Shown here: positions 39,775 to 52,984 of the stretch, in pieces
Position numbering within the stretch: position 1 is the stretch's first letter
How the letters are laid out: the number at the start of each line of letters is the position of its first letter
Source of the DNA: Pseudorasbora parva
Taxonomy: Eukaryota; Chordata; Actinopteri; Cypriniformes; Gobionidae
Direction: 5' to 3'
Length of the DNA stretch: 64,000 nucleotides
Assembly (NCBI RefSeq): GCF_024679245.1
Contig: NC_090178.1
Span: forward strand, 29,793,955 to 29,857,954
Translations under genes and position numbers: made by a program
The notes under the pieces: model-generated
Database searches by the model: none
The model's input: the letters and a program-made list of their open reading frames with translations, nothing else
Told to the model about the DNA's origin: nothing

Positions 39775-40685
39775 AGGACAACTCCGGTGAGAAATGAACC
39801 TAGGTGTCATTAACAGATGGTTACCGAGTAGATCGTTCTCTGGGACGCATTTTCATGAAAATCGAATGTAAAGAGTTTTATCTCTAAAAAAAGATTAGCT
39901 TATAACGCTAGTCTATGGGGCACAGGGTAGACACAGGGTGGTAAAATTAAATCGCTAGTTAATACCACTAACAAGGCTCAAAATAGCCTCACACTAACAC
40001 GGTAGCATATGAGGGTCCCTACATGCAAACCGAAGCATTGAGAACTTTGTAAGACTACAAACAGTTTAATAAGAAGATACTTTATAAACACAGTGCATTA
40101 CGCGTTCACCGACAGGCGCCATCTTGGAAAACAGTCTAGACGAATCAATTCACGAGCGCTGTTCTAAGTGAGCTGGTCAATAGGAATTAAGTTTGTAAAA
40201 TGTAATAACATGGACATTTTTATTTTTATTTCTTTTCTCTGTTGTGTTCAGTGTTTTCTTCCGGAAACAACGGACCATATGAGATTCCAAGTCACAGTTC
40301 ATCACTTAGCAGAGCACTCATGGCTCGACTAGTCAAGACTGTTTTCCAAGATGGCGCCTGTCCGTGAACACGTTTGCACTATGTTTATAAAGTATCTTCT
40401 TATTAAACTGTTTGTACACTTACAAAGTTCTCAATGCTTCGGTTTGCATGTAGGGACCCTCATTATGCTACCGTGTTAGTGTGAGGCTATTTTGAGCCTT
40501 GTTAGTGGTATTAACTAGCGATTTAATTGTACTACTGTGTGCCCCAGACTAGTGTTATAAGCTAATCTGTTTTTAGAGATAAAACTCTTTACATTCAATT
40601 TCCATTAAAAGGCATCCCAGAAAACGATCTACTCTGTAACCATCTGTTAATGACACCTAGGTTCATTTCTCACCAGAGTTGTCCT
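39775..40685. mobile_element. large palindromic element with TTAA target duplication
   Basis: Flanked by TTAA at 39771-39774 and 40686-40689. Both ends read AGGACAACTC inward. Arms of about 365 bp (39775-40140 and 40325-40685) are near-perfect inverted copies, sharing words such as TGACACCTAGGTTCATTTCT and CCAAGATGGCGCCTGTC; the central spacer is about 185 bp. No coding sequence. TTAA suggests piggyBac- or Kolobok-type. Confidence 0.9.
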
Positions 40686-42555
40686 TTAAGAAAATAGCTG
40701 GGCTTGAATACCAATATTAAAAAGTCACTAAATTACCTTTGCTCCAGGTGGTTTGTGCATTTAAATATGAGATCAATGTTACATGAAACCAGTTATTCTA
40801 GTCTTGTGGCTGCAGTTCAAATATCTATATAGCTTACCCTGTGGAGTTTACTTTATTTGAGAAGAATTTCTTTGTCTCGTGACCTTTGTTGAAGGGAATG
40901 TTGGGAATTGAAGGTAATTGAAAAAACTGGACAAGTTGCATTCAGGTAGGCTCAAGGAAATGATATTGCAGTGGATGTTTTGAACTAACATTTCCCTTAA
41001 CCATTAACTATGGGCAAAAAGAACCGAAGTAAACTGTGTGAACGGCTGAGCTTGCAAGTACTGCAAATGTGTTGTCCCTGCTCTCAGTGTCTACTGCATA
41101 CTTTGAGGATGAGGTCATGTGACTTGCAAAAGTGGTCTTCACTACAAGTTTCCCTCCCTGTATAACAGCCTAGACCTCACTCCAATCCCCATCTCATTCT
41201 CTCTCACTTTATCATGCGTGTACAATTCTGAATAAGTGATGCGAATGAACAAAGCATAAGGTGCTTTATTTGCGACTTTGGCTCATACATCTACCTTAGG
41301 CATATAACTAAAATGGTTTGTAGTCATGCATGCTGTGCTGTCACACTTTGTACTAGTAATATCAAGAATGTGCTTTGACATTCAGAGTGTTTCATTATCC
41401 CTATTTCTTTGCCTAGACTTCTACAGCGAGTCTTCGCTTACGACTGTAATTGGGTGGTTTTAGAGAACAGTGATTCTAGTTTAAATCACATAAGAACATT
41501 TAGCATATAAGAACAGTTGCTAAATTCCATTTTTTCTTCAAAACATCCCTAGGCTACAGTACAATTATTTTTTATACAGTTATTTTCAGAACACACATTT
41601 ACATGAGGACAGCTTTTGTGTGCGGTGTTTATCTAGTCATACTCATTACAAGCTGACTGGGTTTTTAAAAATATATATATTATTCTTGTTCAAAGAGAAA
41701 TAAAATGGCCCTTTGACTTCAATTGGCAAATTGCTAATTTGAGGCATGAAGTTTGGATGCATACTGATTAAAAAAATAAGTCATTTTACTTGAGTCATAA
41801 CTAGAGAATTGGACTTTTTTGGTGCAGACAGGAAGCTATAAACCTGTGAAATCCCTTGCGACCTCACTTATTTTTGTATCATCCAGAGACCTTGACTTCA
41901 ATATGACTAGCTCTGTAATTTTGCCTAAGACATTGACTTGTCCCCCAGGACAAATGTGTTTTTTTCAAGAATATATAGAAAAGACAAACACTGCGGAAGG
42001 GCATCAGGGAATCTGTTAAAAGACGACAATGTTGATTGATAGAGTGGTGACAGGGTAAAATACAAGTATGCTGTAGTAAATCGGTAAGAGTAAAAGGATG
42101 TGCAAATCTTTCTGGCAAGAAATGTCAAAGTGAATTATTCAAAGAAGCCAAATCCCAAGGACAGGAGAAAGGAATCGTGTCTTGATTTGACATGCAAAAC
42201 TCGCTTGCTTGTGCAAATAGTGAGCTTTATGGACAACAACTGGTTGATATGTTGGATGCTCTGTTCTGAAATTGCTTTGCCTTTTTCTATGTACTTAATT
42301 GAACATGGTAACACTAGTTAGAAGTTTAGTTTTAAATCAGAATTTCTGTCTGAAGATTTGCAATGATGAATCTAACTAGTGAAATATGCTTCATCAATTT
42401 TTCAAAGTGTACTGATGATAACATGAGTGCTCAGCAGGAACCTCATTTTCTGCTTTTCAAAAAAAGTGTAAAACCTGTTTTTAAATTTAAAATTAGTCTT
42501 TATATATCAGATATGTAAAAGGGAATAAAATTAAAATTATAATTATATTTTTATG

Positions 42556-43000
42556 GTCAAATCAAGTCACCTTTATTTATATAGCGCTTTATACAACACA
42601 GACTATTTCAAAACAGCTTTACAGTGCTAAAGGGAAAATTATGCCTTTTGCCTGTTGTTCAGTGTTGATTCAGCTCTGTTGTAAAGATCATCAATTATTA
42701 AATTAGTCAATTTCATCTATAAAGCAGGTCTGCAAAAAATGGTGTCATCGTCCAGCTCAATTAAGTTGTCATACAACAGTGAGATCAATATTGTTAAATG
42801 TTTATTATCCCCAACTAAGCAAGCCAGAGGCGAGAGTGGCAAGGAAGGAACCCAAACGCCATCCGGTGACACAATGGAGAAACCAAGCTCAGTCAGGGGG
42901 CAAGTTCTCCTCTGGCCAAAGAACGAACAGTGTGACACATGCACATATTCAAATTTGGTCCACCAGGATTGGTAAATGAGACACATGACATCAAAAAATA
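42556..43000 (-). mobile_element. L2-like LINE 3' end
   Basis: Minus-strand 3' UTR: GTTTCTCCATTGTGTCACCG, TTTGGGTTCCTTCC, ending at the tail side with AAAGCGCTATATAAATAAAG near 42570-42590. Related to the L2 3' ends at 28753-29080 and 49965-50130 but diverged. Confidence 0.7.
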
Positions 43001-43014
43001 GTACAAAGGATGAT

Positions 43015-43311
43015 TAACTTGGAAAAAGAAAATTCTGTCATAATTTCTCACCAAGTATCTTTGTTCAGTTGAATGCAAAAGATGATATTTTGAATAATGT
43101 TGGCAACCAAACAGTTGCTGGTCCCCATTGACTTCCATATTATGAAAAAATATCCACTATGGAAGTCAATATGCACCATAAACTTTTGCTAGGTTAGCAA
43201 AAATCTTGAAAATATCTTCTTTTGTGTTCAGCAGAACAAAGAAACTAATTTACAACTTGAGGGGGAGTAAATTATGACAGAATTGTCTTTTTGGGGTGAA
43301 CTATCCATTTA
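43015..43311. mobile_element. palindromic TTAA-type MITE, partial
   Basis: The right end TTTTTGGGGTGAACTATCCATTTAA matches the terminus seen at 47760 and 54465. Mirrored CATTGACTTCCATATTATGA and TATGGAAGTCAATATG sit around 43130-43170. The left terminus is degraded. Confidence 0.6.
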
Positions 43312-43550
43312 ATATCATTGACATCAAACCAGCATGCCAACACACAACACTTTGGAGAATTTGTATGAATTTGTATATTTCACTTGTAAATTTCTGCCTA
43401 CGCACCACTGAGCATTATGTTTAGGTGTGAACGTTCATGCTCAGTTTTTTTTTTTTTAAATTTTAAACTGTACATTTATGAATTTATACAAAATGTCCAA
43501 TTAATAAAATAGTTAAATTTTCTCATGACATCAGGTTGGAAAAAGTAGTC

Positions 43551-43700
43551 GATACATTTACATTTAATCATTTAGCAGATGCTTTTATCCAAAGCGACTT
43601 ACAAAAAAGGGGAGAGCAATAGAAGCAACAAAACAAACAAGGCCAACAACCTGTAAGAGCTGTAAGAAGTCTCAATTAATTAGCACAGTACACAAGTTTA
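43551..43700 (-). mobile_element. L2-type LINE 3' tail, inverted
   Basis: Reverse complement of 32720-32878: ATTTAATCATTTAGCAGATG, then GGGGAGAGCAATAGAAG and CAAGGCCAACAACCTGTAAG. Only the 3' UTR is present. Confidence 0.85.
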
Positions 43701-45109
43701 TTTTTTCTTTTTCTTTTTTTTTATAGCCATCCACAATAGCCATCTACAATAGCCACCTACAACAAAAACTCACATACGCAAAATACAGAACACTGGATTT
43801 TGATAGCCATGATAACAACCCATTAGGACTAAGGCTGTTGCCCCAGCTGTTGTCTGCTAAACTTCCGATACTCTGCTAAACTTCCTCTTTTGTGGTTCAG
43901 ACACAGTCATATAACACTGGAATAACATGACAGAGAATAAATTATGACTGAATGTCCGATATTATTTTATCCTGCTAGACAAACATGGATACCAACATTT
44001 GCCCATCAGTGACTGAACCACAGTCTGATATGACCCCTAGGCCCCAAAGGCAGTTCAATTCTGAACAATGAGGATATGCCAAAAAAGTTCAGCACATCTG
44101 TGTTCACTTAGTCACAAAGACGTCAGGTGGGGAGCTGAAAAGCCACTGAACAGGCCTGGCCAAATATAGATATGTAATCTTGGTATCAGTTGCATGAATC
44201 AGCTTGACACCAACAAATTGAAATGTTTCATTTCCGAAGTAATCTGGCAGTTACTTTTTGTCATGTAAGCCTGTCAAACTTTTATGGCGTTTCATCTGGG
44301 AAACTGCAGAAATCAAAACTGATGCACTCTGTTCTTCTCCACGGCTGAGTCACGATGCCATATAACTGATTTACAGAAAGTGACTAATCTGACCATCCGG
44401 TCAGTGCACAGGAAAATCCTTGAATATCATAATAAAAATAAAAACTCACTATAGTGCTGGCTGGTATGGGGTTAAAGTAAATGTAGCAGAGAGCAGCTAA
44501 TATGACTGATAGTGTAAAGAGACTTTGCATAAATTCCCCCATGCCACTAACAATATACTCTGTGACTGGGATTTTGATTTGTACAGGTCACAAATATGGA
44601 AATATTGAACAGGTTGCACTTACAATAACATATTTTACAGAATAAATACAATATATTTGTCTGGATTGGTGCAAATTCTCCCATGCTTTGGTATCAATAG
44701 CAATATATATTTTCTAAAGTGCAATTGAGAGATAAAAATTGGACTTAAAAAAATAAAGAGAGAAAAATATTTCCCTACAATGCTAGGAATTTAGCTCTTA
44801 ATTTGGGTAAATTAAACAATTTGCATATTTTGCACATGGTTTGAAATACATCCTTTTCAACTGTATATTATGTACCAGGTATTTTGCTGTTGCAAAGCAA
44901 CTGCTCACACATATACTATGTCTAACCATATTTCCTAGAATCCTAAAAGGCATCAACATGATGGAGTGGAATGAAAGTTATAAACCACCATGTGCTATGC
45001 TTTTATAATGCATTCAGAGGGAATTTCACAGCTTTGTCACTCTCAAGGGTGCTTTCATCCTTAATGTACAATACTGGAGGGCACAGCAAACACGTCCATC
45101 ACTCCAGCA

Positions 45110-45295
45110 ATGACCTTCCACATGCAAGCGAGGGACGGGTTTTGCTCAAGTACAGTCCTGCTAGAAAGCACACACAGCTTAAACCAGCCTGACCTGCTGG
45201 TCTGGTGTCTGAGATGGTTTAGCTGGGTCAAACATCTTAAACCAGACTAGCCTGTGAGCTGGTTTTGGAGAGGTATTGTGCATGGACCAGCTTAG
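45110..45295. repeat. short imperfect repeat of AGCTGGTTT / AAACCAGC words
   Basis: AACCAGCCTGACCTGCTGGT, AGATGGTTTAGCTGGGTC, AAACCAGACTAGCC and GAGCTGGTTTTGG alternate in both orientations, as in a fish MITE remnant. Limits uncertain. Confidence 0.5.
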
Positions 45296-45553
45296 ATTGG
45301 TTACGATGCCATATATAATAACCATTTATGGGTTCCATACATCTTGGAGACCTTTTTTTCTCTATAAAGAAGCTTTTGTACATAGAAAAATGTTCCATGA
45401 ATATTTAGGTTCTTCTAAGAACCATCAATGCAAATTAAAGAAACATAATTTTAGTTTTGTGCATGCTTCAGTTCTCAGTTAACAGGTCCCTGCACAACTG
45501 ATAAACCTCAACAGCCCCACTGAAAAGTTTTCTAGCGTTTCTCCTGTCCTTAC

Positions 45554-46058
45554 CTTCCAGGATAACTTCTCTGCCCGCTTTCTTCAGCACCTGCACCGCC
45601 TCGTCGTGCGTGGCGTCCCGCAGATTGATCCCGTTGACGGACAGTATCGCGTCCCCCACGTAGAGCGCTTGCGTCTGATCCGCTGCCAGACCCTTGAATA
45701 TTTTACTAATAAGAATAGGCATTTTGTTCTCCTTCCCACCTTTGATGCTTATCCCTAATCCACCGACCTCCTGCTTGATAACTTTGACGCATCTTTTACG
45801 GTTCGCAATCGCTTCGGGGACTTGTGAGTCCGTGAAAGGAGTCCTTACTCCGGCGTTGGGACTGTTCGTGGGGTCCGGCTGGTCGTAGGAGCCGTTGGTG
45901 GTGATGCCGTTCAGGTTGACGCTGGTGTCTGCCGCGGGCTCCTCGCAGCTGAGCGTCAGCGACTCGTCGCTTAAACTGGCCAGAACCGCGTGCCATCGCT
46001 CCCGTACGAGCACCTCCAAACATGCACTTTTTTGCACTCTGTTACCACAAACCGCCAT
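45554..46058 (-). CDS. sntb1: beta-1-syntrophin, coding exon 1 (residues 1-168)
   Basis: Syntrophins are cytoplasmic membrane-associated adaptors of the dystrophin complex. Exon 1 encodes the N-terminal half of the split first PH domain (about residues 10-88) and nearly all of the PDZ domain (about 90-168). The PDZ carboxylate-binding loop reads GLGI at 100-103, followed by the highly conserved [16 protein letters not shown] stretch and the GDAILSVNG block (135-143). I chose the ATG at 46058 because the context is good (A at -3, G at +4) and the protein then begins MAV like known beta-1 family members; an upstream in-frame ATG at 46103 would add 15 unrelated residues. The exon ends in GAA G followed by the splice donor GTAAGG at 45553-45548, leaving phase 1. 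Beta-1 rather than beta-2 is favoured by the exon 2 sequence. The exon is CpG-rich compared with its surroundings. Confidence 0.95.
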
Positions 46059-46260
46059 CTTTGAAGCATTCTTAAAATGCCATGTGATTTCATAAACACG
46101 CACAGGACTTTACCCCCGGCCAGGGAAAAAGTTGTGATTCAGATTGAATAGTTTCAGCCCCTCTACAGGCTCCACAGCATATCCTCTTTGGGTGGAGCAA
46201 ATGTCTGAGATGTCCTGTGTGGCCATGCTGAACCCTCTCGCTGTCAGGAAATATTTGGAT
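46059..46260 (-). promoter_or_regulatory. sntb1: presumed sntb1 5' UTR and proximal promoter
   Basis: This is the stretch directly upstream of the sntb1 start codon. The bases before the ATG carry a favourable initiation context. I see no clear TATA box, no obvious splice acceptor that would force an untranslated first exon, and no strong CpG island extending upstream; the CpG-rich part is the coding exon itself. The call is by position only, and the transcription start is not visible. Confidence 0.35.
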
Positions 46261-47334
<1,074 letters not shown>

Positions 47335-47338
47335 TTAA

Positions 47339-47787
47339 AGGGATAGTTCACCCAAAAATGAAAATAAATCCATGATTTACTCACCCTCAAGTCATCAGAG
47401 GATAGAGCAAAAACTTGATTCTCGCGAGAACTAGCATATTTTCACCGGCGTGTTCTACATCATTGGCTGGAACACCCGTCTCTCGCGAACGCGTGTACGG
47501 CAGTTTGCGAAAGTTAGAGATTAAAGTTTGTAAAGTTTTAAATTTGGATATTTTTTCTTACAAAAACACATCGCTTTGCTTTCATATCTTTTATGATGGA
47601 CTGTTGCACTTTTATGGACTTCAAAACAGAAACATGGAAAAAAAAAAATAATATAACTCTTATATGTTTATGCTTTAATATAACTATAAGGTTATATTCG
47701 TCTGAAAGAAGAATTTCATATACGCGTAGGATGACTTGAGGGTGGGTAAATCATGGGATAACTTTCATTTTTGGGTGAACTATTCCT
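47339..47787. mobile_element. TTAA-flanked MITE
   Basis: AGGGATAGTTCACCCAAAAA at left and, reversed, AGGAATAGTTCACCCAAAAA at right, with TTAA at 47335-47338 and 47788-47791. Inner arms share ACTTGAGGGTG / CACCCTCAAGT. The interior has TTCTCGCGAGAA-type words at about 47421 and 47472. Confidence 0.85.
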
Positions 47788-47791
47788 TTAA

Positions 47792-49714
47792 CTGACAAAG
47801 TCATGGAGTCATTGTTGGACTAAGCACTTTAAATGTTTGTTTGTTTACCATTTTTTATGAACAAATAGTTGTTATGCTTTACTGACAATCAAAGCCGGTT
47901 AGATACAAAACTGATGCTGATTTGAAAATTTGAGTTTGTTGCACTTCCACTCTTTAGTTCAGAAGCTGATTTTGAAGCGTACACTTTGATCAAATACAGC
48001 AGTCAAACATGACCAGAAGTACGTATCTAAAGTTCATCAGTAGTGTTGCTGTGAGTCTGGATGCCCTAAACATTGTTTTATGTCACTCTGGGTTTGATTA
48101 AGATTAAATAAAGGGATTAAAAGTACTTGCATGAAATTTACAAGTTAACCCCACTACAACTTGCAGGAATTTGTGTCTGTAATTTACAAGGGCTGCTGTA
48201 CCCAGGGGAATGTTTTTTCCTCATTTGGTCCTTTCTAAATTGTGCATGTGCTTTTTGTCGGTCCCTCTCGATCGTGAAACAGCAGGAAGGCACATGCAGC
48301 TCATTAGAGTTGAAATAAAAGGCCATGTTGAAACGTTAGTGCTCTCCCGTGTACGGTGAGAAGAGAATGACTCAAGGGTGAAAGACAGATGCAGCGATGC
48401 ACTTTCATTACTTCCTCACAATACCGTCAAGATTCTTTGTGCGGTTTATTTATAAGATGATACTAAAATAGCCTACTAAATAAATCAGCAGTGACGTGAG
48501 AATTATTCAATGACTTTTCAGTGTTTCTGTCATAATTTTAGTTTGATATTTTAAACAGCAATTATTAATGTATGCATTCATTTATATTATTAATGCAAAT
48601 GATAAATAAGACAATACATTTGATTTGTTGATGTACTGTCCCACACACTGAAACGGATGTTTTTTCATCCCTTTTGTGACGTATATCTGAGTGAAACTGC
48701 TTCTCGAACAAAAAAACCCCCAAAAAGTAGGCCTGCAATATTCCATAAAAAGTAAGGTTTGTTGCGTTTAATTTCATAGTGACTTTTATTTGATCCTTAA
48801 AGTGCTCGATAGTCCACTATCTCTACCTGCTCGGGCAAATGCACCTTCTGTTGGTACTGTGAGACTCTATTCTGTGAATTCTGTGAATTTCCATGAGCCA
48901 ACTCCAGTCTTTTCAATAGGAATCCCCATGACCCGTAATTTTGCGTGAGGGCAAAAAGATTCACCCCTAGAAGATTAACCTTTTTTTTTGGTTGGAACCT
49001 TTCTTTGGCCCTCAGAATGTTGGCGCACCATTCTTTACCAATCAAATATTTGTGCTTTAAATATAGAATATATTCTATATTTAAAGGAATATAGAAACAT
49101 ATTTATATGATAATAAGAAAAAACTGTATGCCATTTTTTTGTGTATATATAAAGTATATCCGTTAAGTATACACCCAAACATTTGTTTTTATTTTTCTGT
49201 CTGGCTGTCATTGTACATTATTGGGTACTGCTATTGCATTGCATCATTGGAACATCAGAGTGGATGAGCAAGCTGTAATGCAATAAAAGTGTATTACCCT
49301 ATTAGAAAGTCAATCCAAGATGTCAGGGCAATCTAATAGAAATGCCTGTTATATCAGCATGTGTATTTTGGACCTCTTTAGTATAGTTCAGGATTGAAAC
49401 GTACTAAGAGAAATTGCCAAGGAATTCTAAACTTCATTACCTCCAGCAGAATAAGAATAACTGTAAAAGGAATAGGTAAGCAAAATGTACTGTTTAAGGC
49501 ATTTAAATGCACAATCTGTCATAGCAACTGACAGGCCATTTTTAGCACACCTTTAAGCAAACAATGCCTACGAACTTGCAAACTGCAATGTGGTCTGAAA
49601 CAAAAATGTAATTCCTGGCTTCAGTTGTGTCTTCTGTTTAAACTAACACATAGTTTGTTTTTTAAGATAGGGTAGACAATTTACACTTTTTTTGTTGTCA
49701 AAATACTTTTTTGT
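47792..49714. other. no gene or element identified
   Basis: AT-rich DNA without recognisable coding sequence or clear terminal repeats. A short mirror AATATAGAATATATTCTATATTT occurs near 49060-49085 but looks like chance AT symmetry. Confidence 0.5.
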
Positions 49715-50135
49715 TGTCTATTGATCTAATATGACTTCTTAACTGTGCACTGTAAAAAATAAAAACGGAAAATGTAATTTTCTGCCAGTACATTATCCAG
49801 TAATTTTATGAAAATTTACGTTAACCCTTAAAACACAAACTAATGCAATGTGTAATTCAAAATGCAGGTAAATCACCTGTAAAAAAAACAATACGGAAAA
49901 TTCCTTCATGTTTATACAGTACAGTGCCCTATTTTTACTGACTTTTTTTTTACAGTGTAATGTTGCCAGAATCATAATCCTACACTATTTGTTCATCGGC
50001 CAGAGAACTGGCACCCCGACTGAGCCTGGTTTCTCCCAGTTTTTTTCCCTCTATTCTGCCCCTGAAGGGGTTTTGGTTCCTTGTCCTCATCGCCTTTGGC
50101 TTTTGGCTTGCTTAGTTGGGGACACTTAAATTTCA
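49715..50135 (+). mobile_element. L2 3' UTR fragment interrupted by a MITE
   Basis: ATCTAATATGACTTCTTAACTG (49725-49745) and, after the insert, TGTTGCCAGAATCATAATCC through GGTTTTGGTTCCTTG (49961-50110) form one L2 3' UTR similar to 28795-28985. The interruption is the CACTG element at 49748-49957. Confidence 0.75.
49748..49957. mobile_element. CACTG-ended MITE inside L2 3' UTR, 210 bp
   Basis: Starts CACTGTAAAAAATAAAAACGG and ends TTTTTTTTACAGTG. The host L2 sequence resumes on the right. The 2-bp flanks (TG and TA) differ at one base, so the duplication is not perfect. Confidence 0.75.
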
Positions 50136-51804
50136 ACTATATTATTGACCTGCCTGCATTGACACTGTTGTAATGGTAATTAGCTGGATGACATCACTGT
50201 TTTCACCAGAGCGGCTGTACAACCGAATCAAATTCTGTTCCATTATCCATTTTCCAGCAGTCACCATTACAGTTCATCCTGAACCAAAACAATGAGCTTA
50301 TGCTGCGTTCACACCATTACAACCATGGTAACCTGACATTCTTCTTCGAGCTGATTTATGTGTTTTCATGGCAACACTTTCAACAACGAAATGAATGAGC
50401 AGTCAGGTGGTACAAGTCAGATTCGAAATTGCCTTACCTTTAACACTTGTTAAACATGTTAAGCTGAATACTGATGCCAAAATGCTCTTTGATTTCAAAT
50501 ACAGATCAAACATATTCATATTAATGCATAGTTTATGGGAAGCCACATCAAATGAAAATGGCAAATCTATATTTGGGGTATGATGCTAGTTATATGCAGT
50601 ACAATATTGTGCCAGAAGTGTGCTCATTAAAATAATACATCTAAGAGACCTGTATTTTTCTCGTAAAGCCAATTATGGATTTTATTTGTATGGCTAATCG
50701 TCTTCTCTCCAACCAACATAGTTTTAAGATCCTGAAAACAGAACTTACATGGCCAAGGATTCAACCAAATTTTACCTTGATCATAACAGTTGTCAAAATT
50801 TGGAAATGTAGAGCAACATAATTATAAGAACACCTTATATAAGGTAATTAGAGAAATAATCAGCTTATATCGCTTAATAAACTCTCGGGGGAAATTATTT
50901 GTGTTCATGAATAAAACATCAGGTCAACCTTATTTTTTTTTATTTTATTTTTTTCCTTTTACAGTTCAATCAACTAATGACGAAACAAGTTCACCTATGG
51001 GGCTATAAAATAGAGCTTATGGAAGATAAAAGCAGTGGCAAAATAAGTCATTCAGAAACCTCTTTATAATATAATGCTGCCATTAGAACAAAAGCACATT
51101 AAGGTTTATGCTGTTTAAACACCTTCATGATTATATCTCAAAATGTGTTTTCTTATATAGTTTTCACTGTATTGTGATCAATTAAACAGCTTTATGAACT
51201 TTGTAAAAAAAAAAAAAAAATACGAATAAGTTTGGAAGAATCACACAGAATCAGGAGTGAAATGACTGTTGGCATTGCTAAGGCAACACAATAGCCTTCC
51301 AGCTGTCATAGCGTTTTCATAGAGATTTCCAGACTTGTGAATTACTTATTTTACAAATGCTCTGAAAGAATTATTTAAATGGCCAACCATGACACCATAT
51401 TCTTCGAGTTTGACAGCATGTCAGAAGAACTGTTCACAGTTTCAATGCAAAATCCCACTAGCTGTGTATACTTTTCCATTACAGTATAATTTTTTTGCTA
51501 TTTTTTAGCTGACAGACTATTAATTTGCCAGAGGCATTGTGGAATAATATTATCTGAGCTGGTGTATAGCAAGGTGTGTGAAGTAACATGGCCACAAGAT
51601 GAAGGCTATGGCGATATTTTTCTTTCATTGCATGATTTAAGTTAATCAAAAGCCTTACTGTGCTGTAACTGTGCTGCTTTACATCACGATGTGTTTGTAT
51701 ATATGTGTTTACAAATTTGTTTTTCATGCCATCCCTCAGATGTTTTTGTGGTGAGCAGTCACCTGGTGGGTCTGCTTGTAAAGACTCTGACACTCTTGTC
51801 TTTT
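50136..51804. other. no gene or element identified
   Basis: AT-rich DNA; a poly-A run at 51206-51221. I see no exon with paired splice sites. Confidence 0.5.
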
Positions 51805-52552
51805 CCCAGCAAACATTGGTCCGACGGCAACGTCGTGTCCCTGGCCAAAAATAGTCGCGGTAGGACGGCATGAATCAGTAAAAATGTGTAATACAGAAAC
51901 ATTTCTTAAAAATGTATTCAGATACGTTTGTTCATGTCTACAGTTCTCTGGAGTTGTATGTATAATTATTACTTTGACTTTTAGCTCCGTGTAGTTCAAT
52001 ATACACCCTGTTGTGATTCGGTTGTGAGAGGACGTCACCTGGCGACGTCTTTTACACGTGCAATTATAGTCCATCCTGACCCTTATGTTATGAAATCCTT
52101 GTGAAATATGCAAAAGCTGTGCTTACCTTACACATTGGTTAATGCTGCAATAATTAACTTAAGTGCACCAAGTAGTTTTTAAGAGGTTGTGAATAAGACT
52201 TCCACTGACGTCAAGCGAGAAAAAAACAGGAATTATCTTTATGAAATACACAATTTGCATGCAAAATAAATATATTTACTTGATCTCATTTAATAAATTA
52301 TAATCACAAAGTGCCCATGTGGTTAAGTGATTGTAAAGCTGCATTTAGTAATTTTTTTCATGTTTTATGTATTCGTTATTATTTTTATGTAAAACAGATA
52401 CATTTCCATTCACCATTTAGGTCTGAGTTGGATGAAGATAGCCAAAACTGTGCTGCCAAGATGTAGTAACAATATATAGTAATAGTGCGTTATAAATAAA
52501 ATCTATTATTAATAATACAGCTTGCGATATTACAAAATCCCGCGATAGGATA

Positions 52553-52661
52553 TTATCTCGCGAGATATGCTCTCCCGGAAACCGGACGGGACCGTTGAAC
52601 AACCACGAGGAGAGGAATTGTGGAGTTGTATCGATATATTATTAAAAATCTACTGTTGGGT
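52553..52661 (+). promoter_or_regulatory. promoter-like TCTCGCGAGA site and possible first exon
   Basis: TCTCGCGAGA at about 52556 is the palindromic core-promoter motif found at many vertebrate TATA-less promoters, and TCCCGGAAACCGG just downstream resembles an ETS site. About 100 bases further, TTGG|GTAAGT offers a strong splice donor (GT at 52660-52661). A transcript from here could splice to the acceptor at 54077. This is inference; no transcript evidence is available. Confidence 0.3.
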
Positions 52662-52984
52662 AAGTACATTTTGTATTATTTGATTAACATGCTTGAGTTT
52701 TACTTGTTTGACACGAATGAAATGGAAGAAATGATGCTACATTGTCAACTGAAATGTACTGAGTTTGGCCAAGTAGAAAAGTTATTTCGAACATATAAAT
52801 AGAAAGTATGTTAAATGATACCGTCAAAATTATTACTGTAACTTATTAATGTATCCTTTATATGATGTAATTTGGGTCATATGCCAATCAAAAAAATATA
52901 TTGTTCCTTAATATACTTTTTATTGGTACCATTTATCTATTTAGGGGACATCTCAGCCCACCTGTCTTTCACTTTCTCACAGAC

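Larger units (their letters stand above)
20468..45553 (-). other. sntb1: sntb1 intron 1 (about 25.1 kb)
   Basis: The intron runs from donor GTAAGG at 45553 to acceptor CAG at 20468. It is filled with transposable elements, listed separately. Stretches not assigned to an element (for example 20468-21807, 22809-24220, 25769-27375, 36503-37780, 40690-42555, 43700-45110) are AT-rich, show no coding exon I can support, and contain scattered short repeat pieces. Confidence 0.9.

Noticed and set aside
46058..46103. Upstream ATG at 46103 as the sntb1 start
   Set aside because: Its 15 extra residues do not resemble beta-1-syntrophins, while the ATG at 46058 gives the expected MAV start with good context.
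51206..51221. Poly-A run as a retrogene tail
   Set aside because: No coding sequence or target duplication precedes it.
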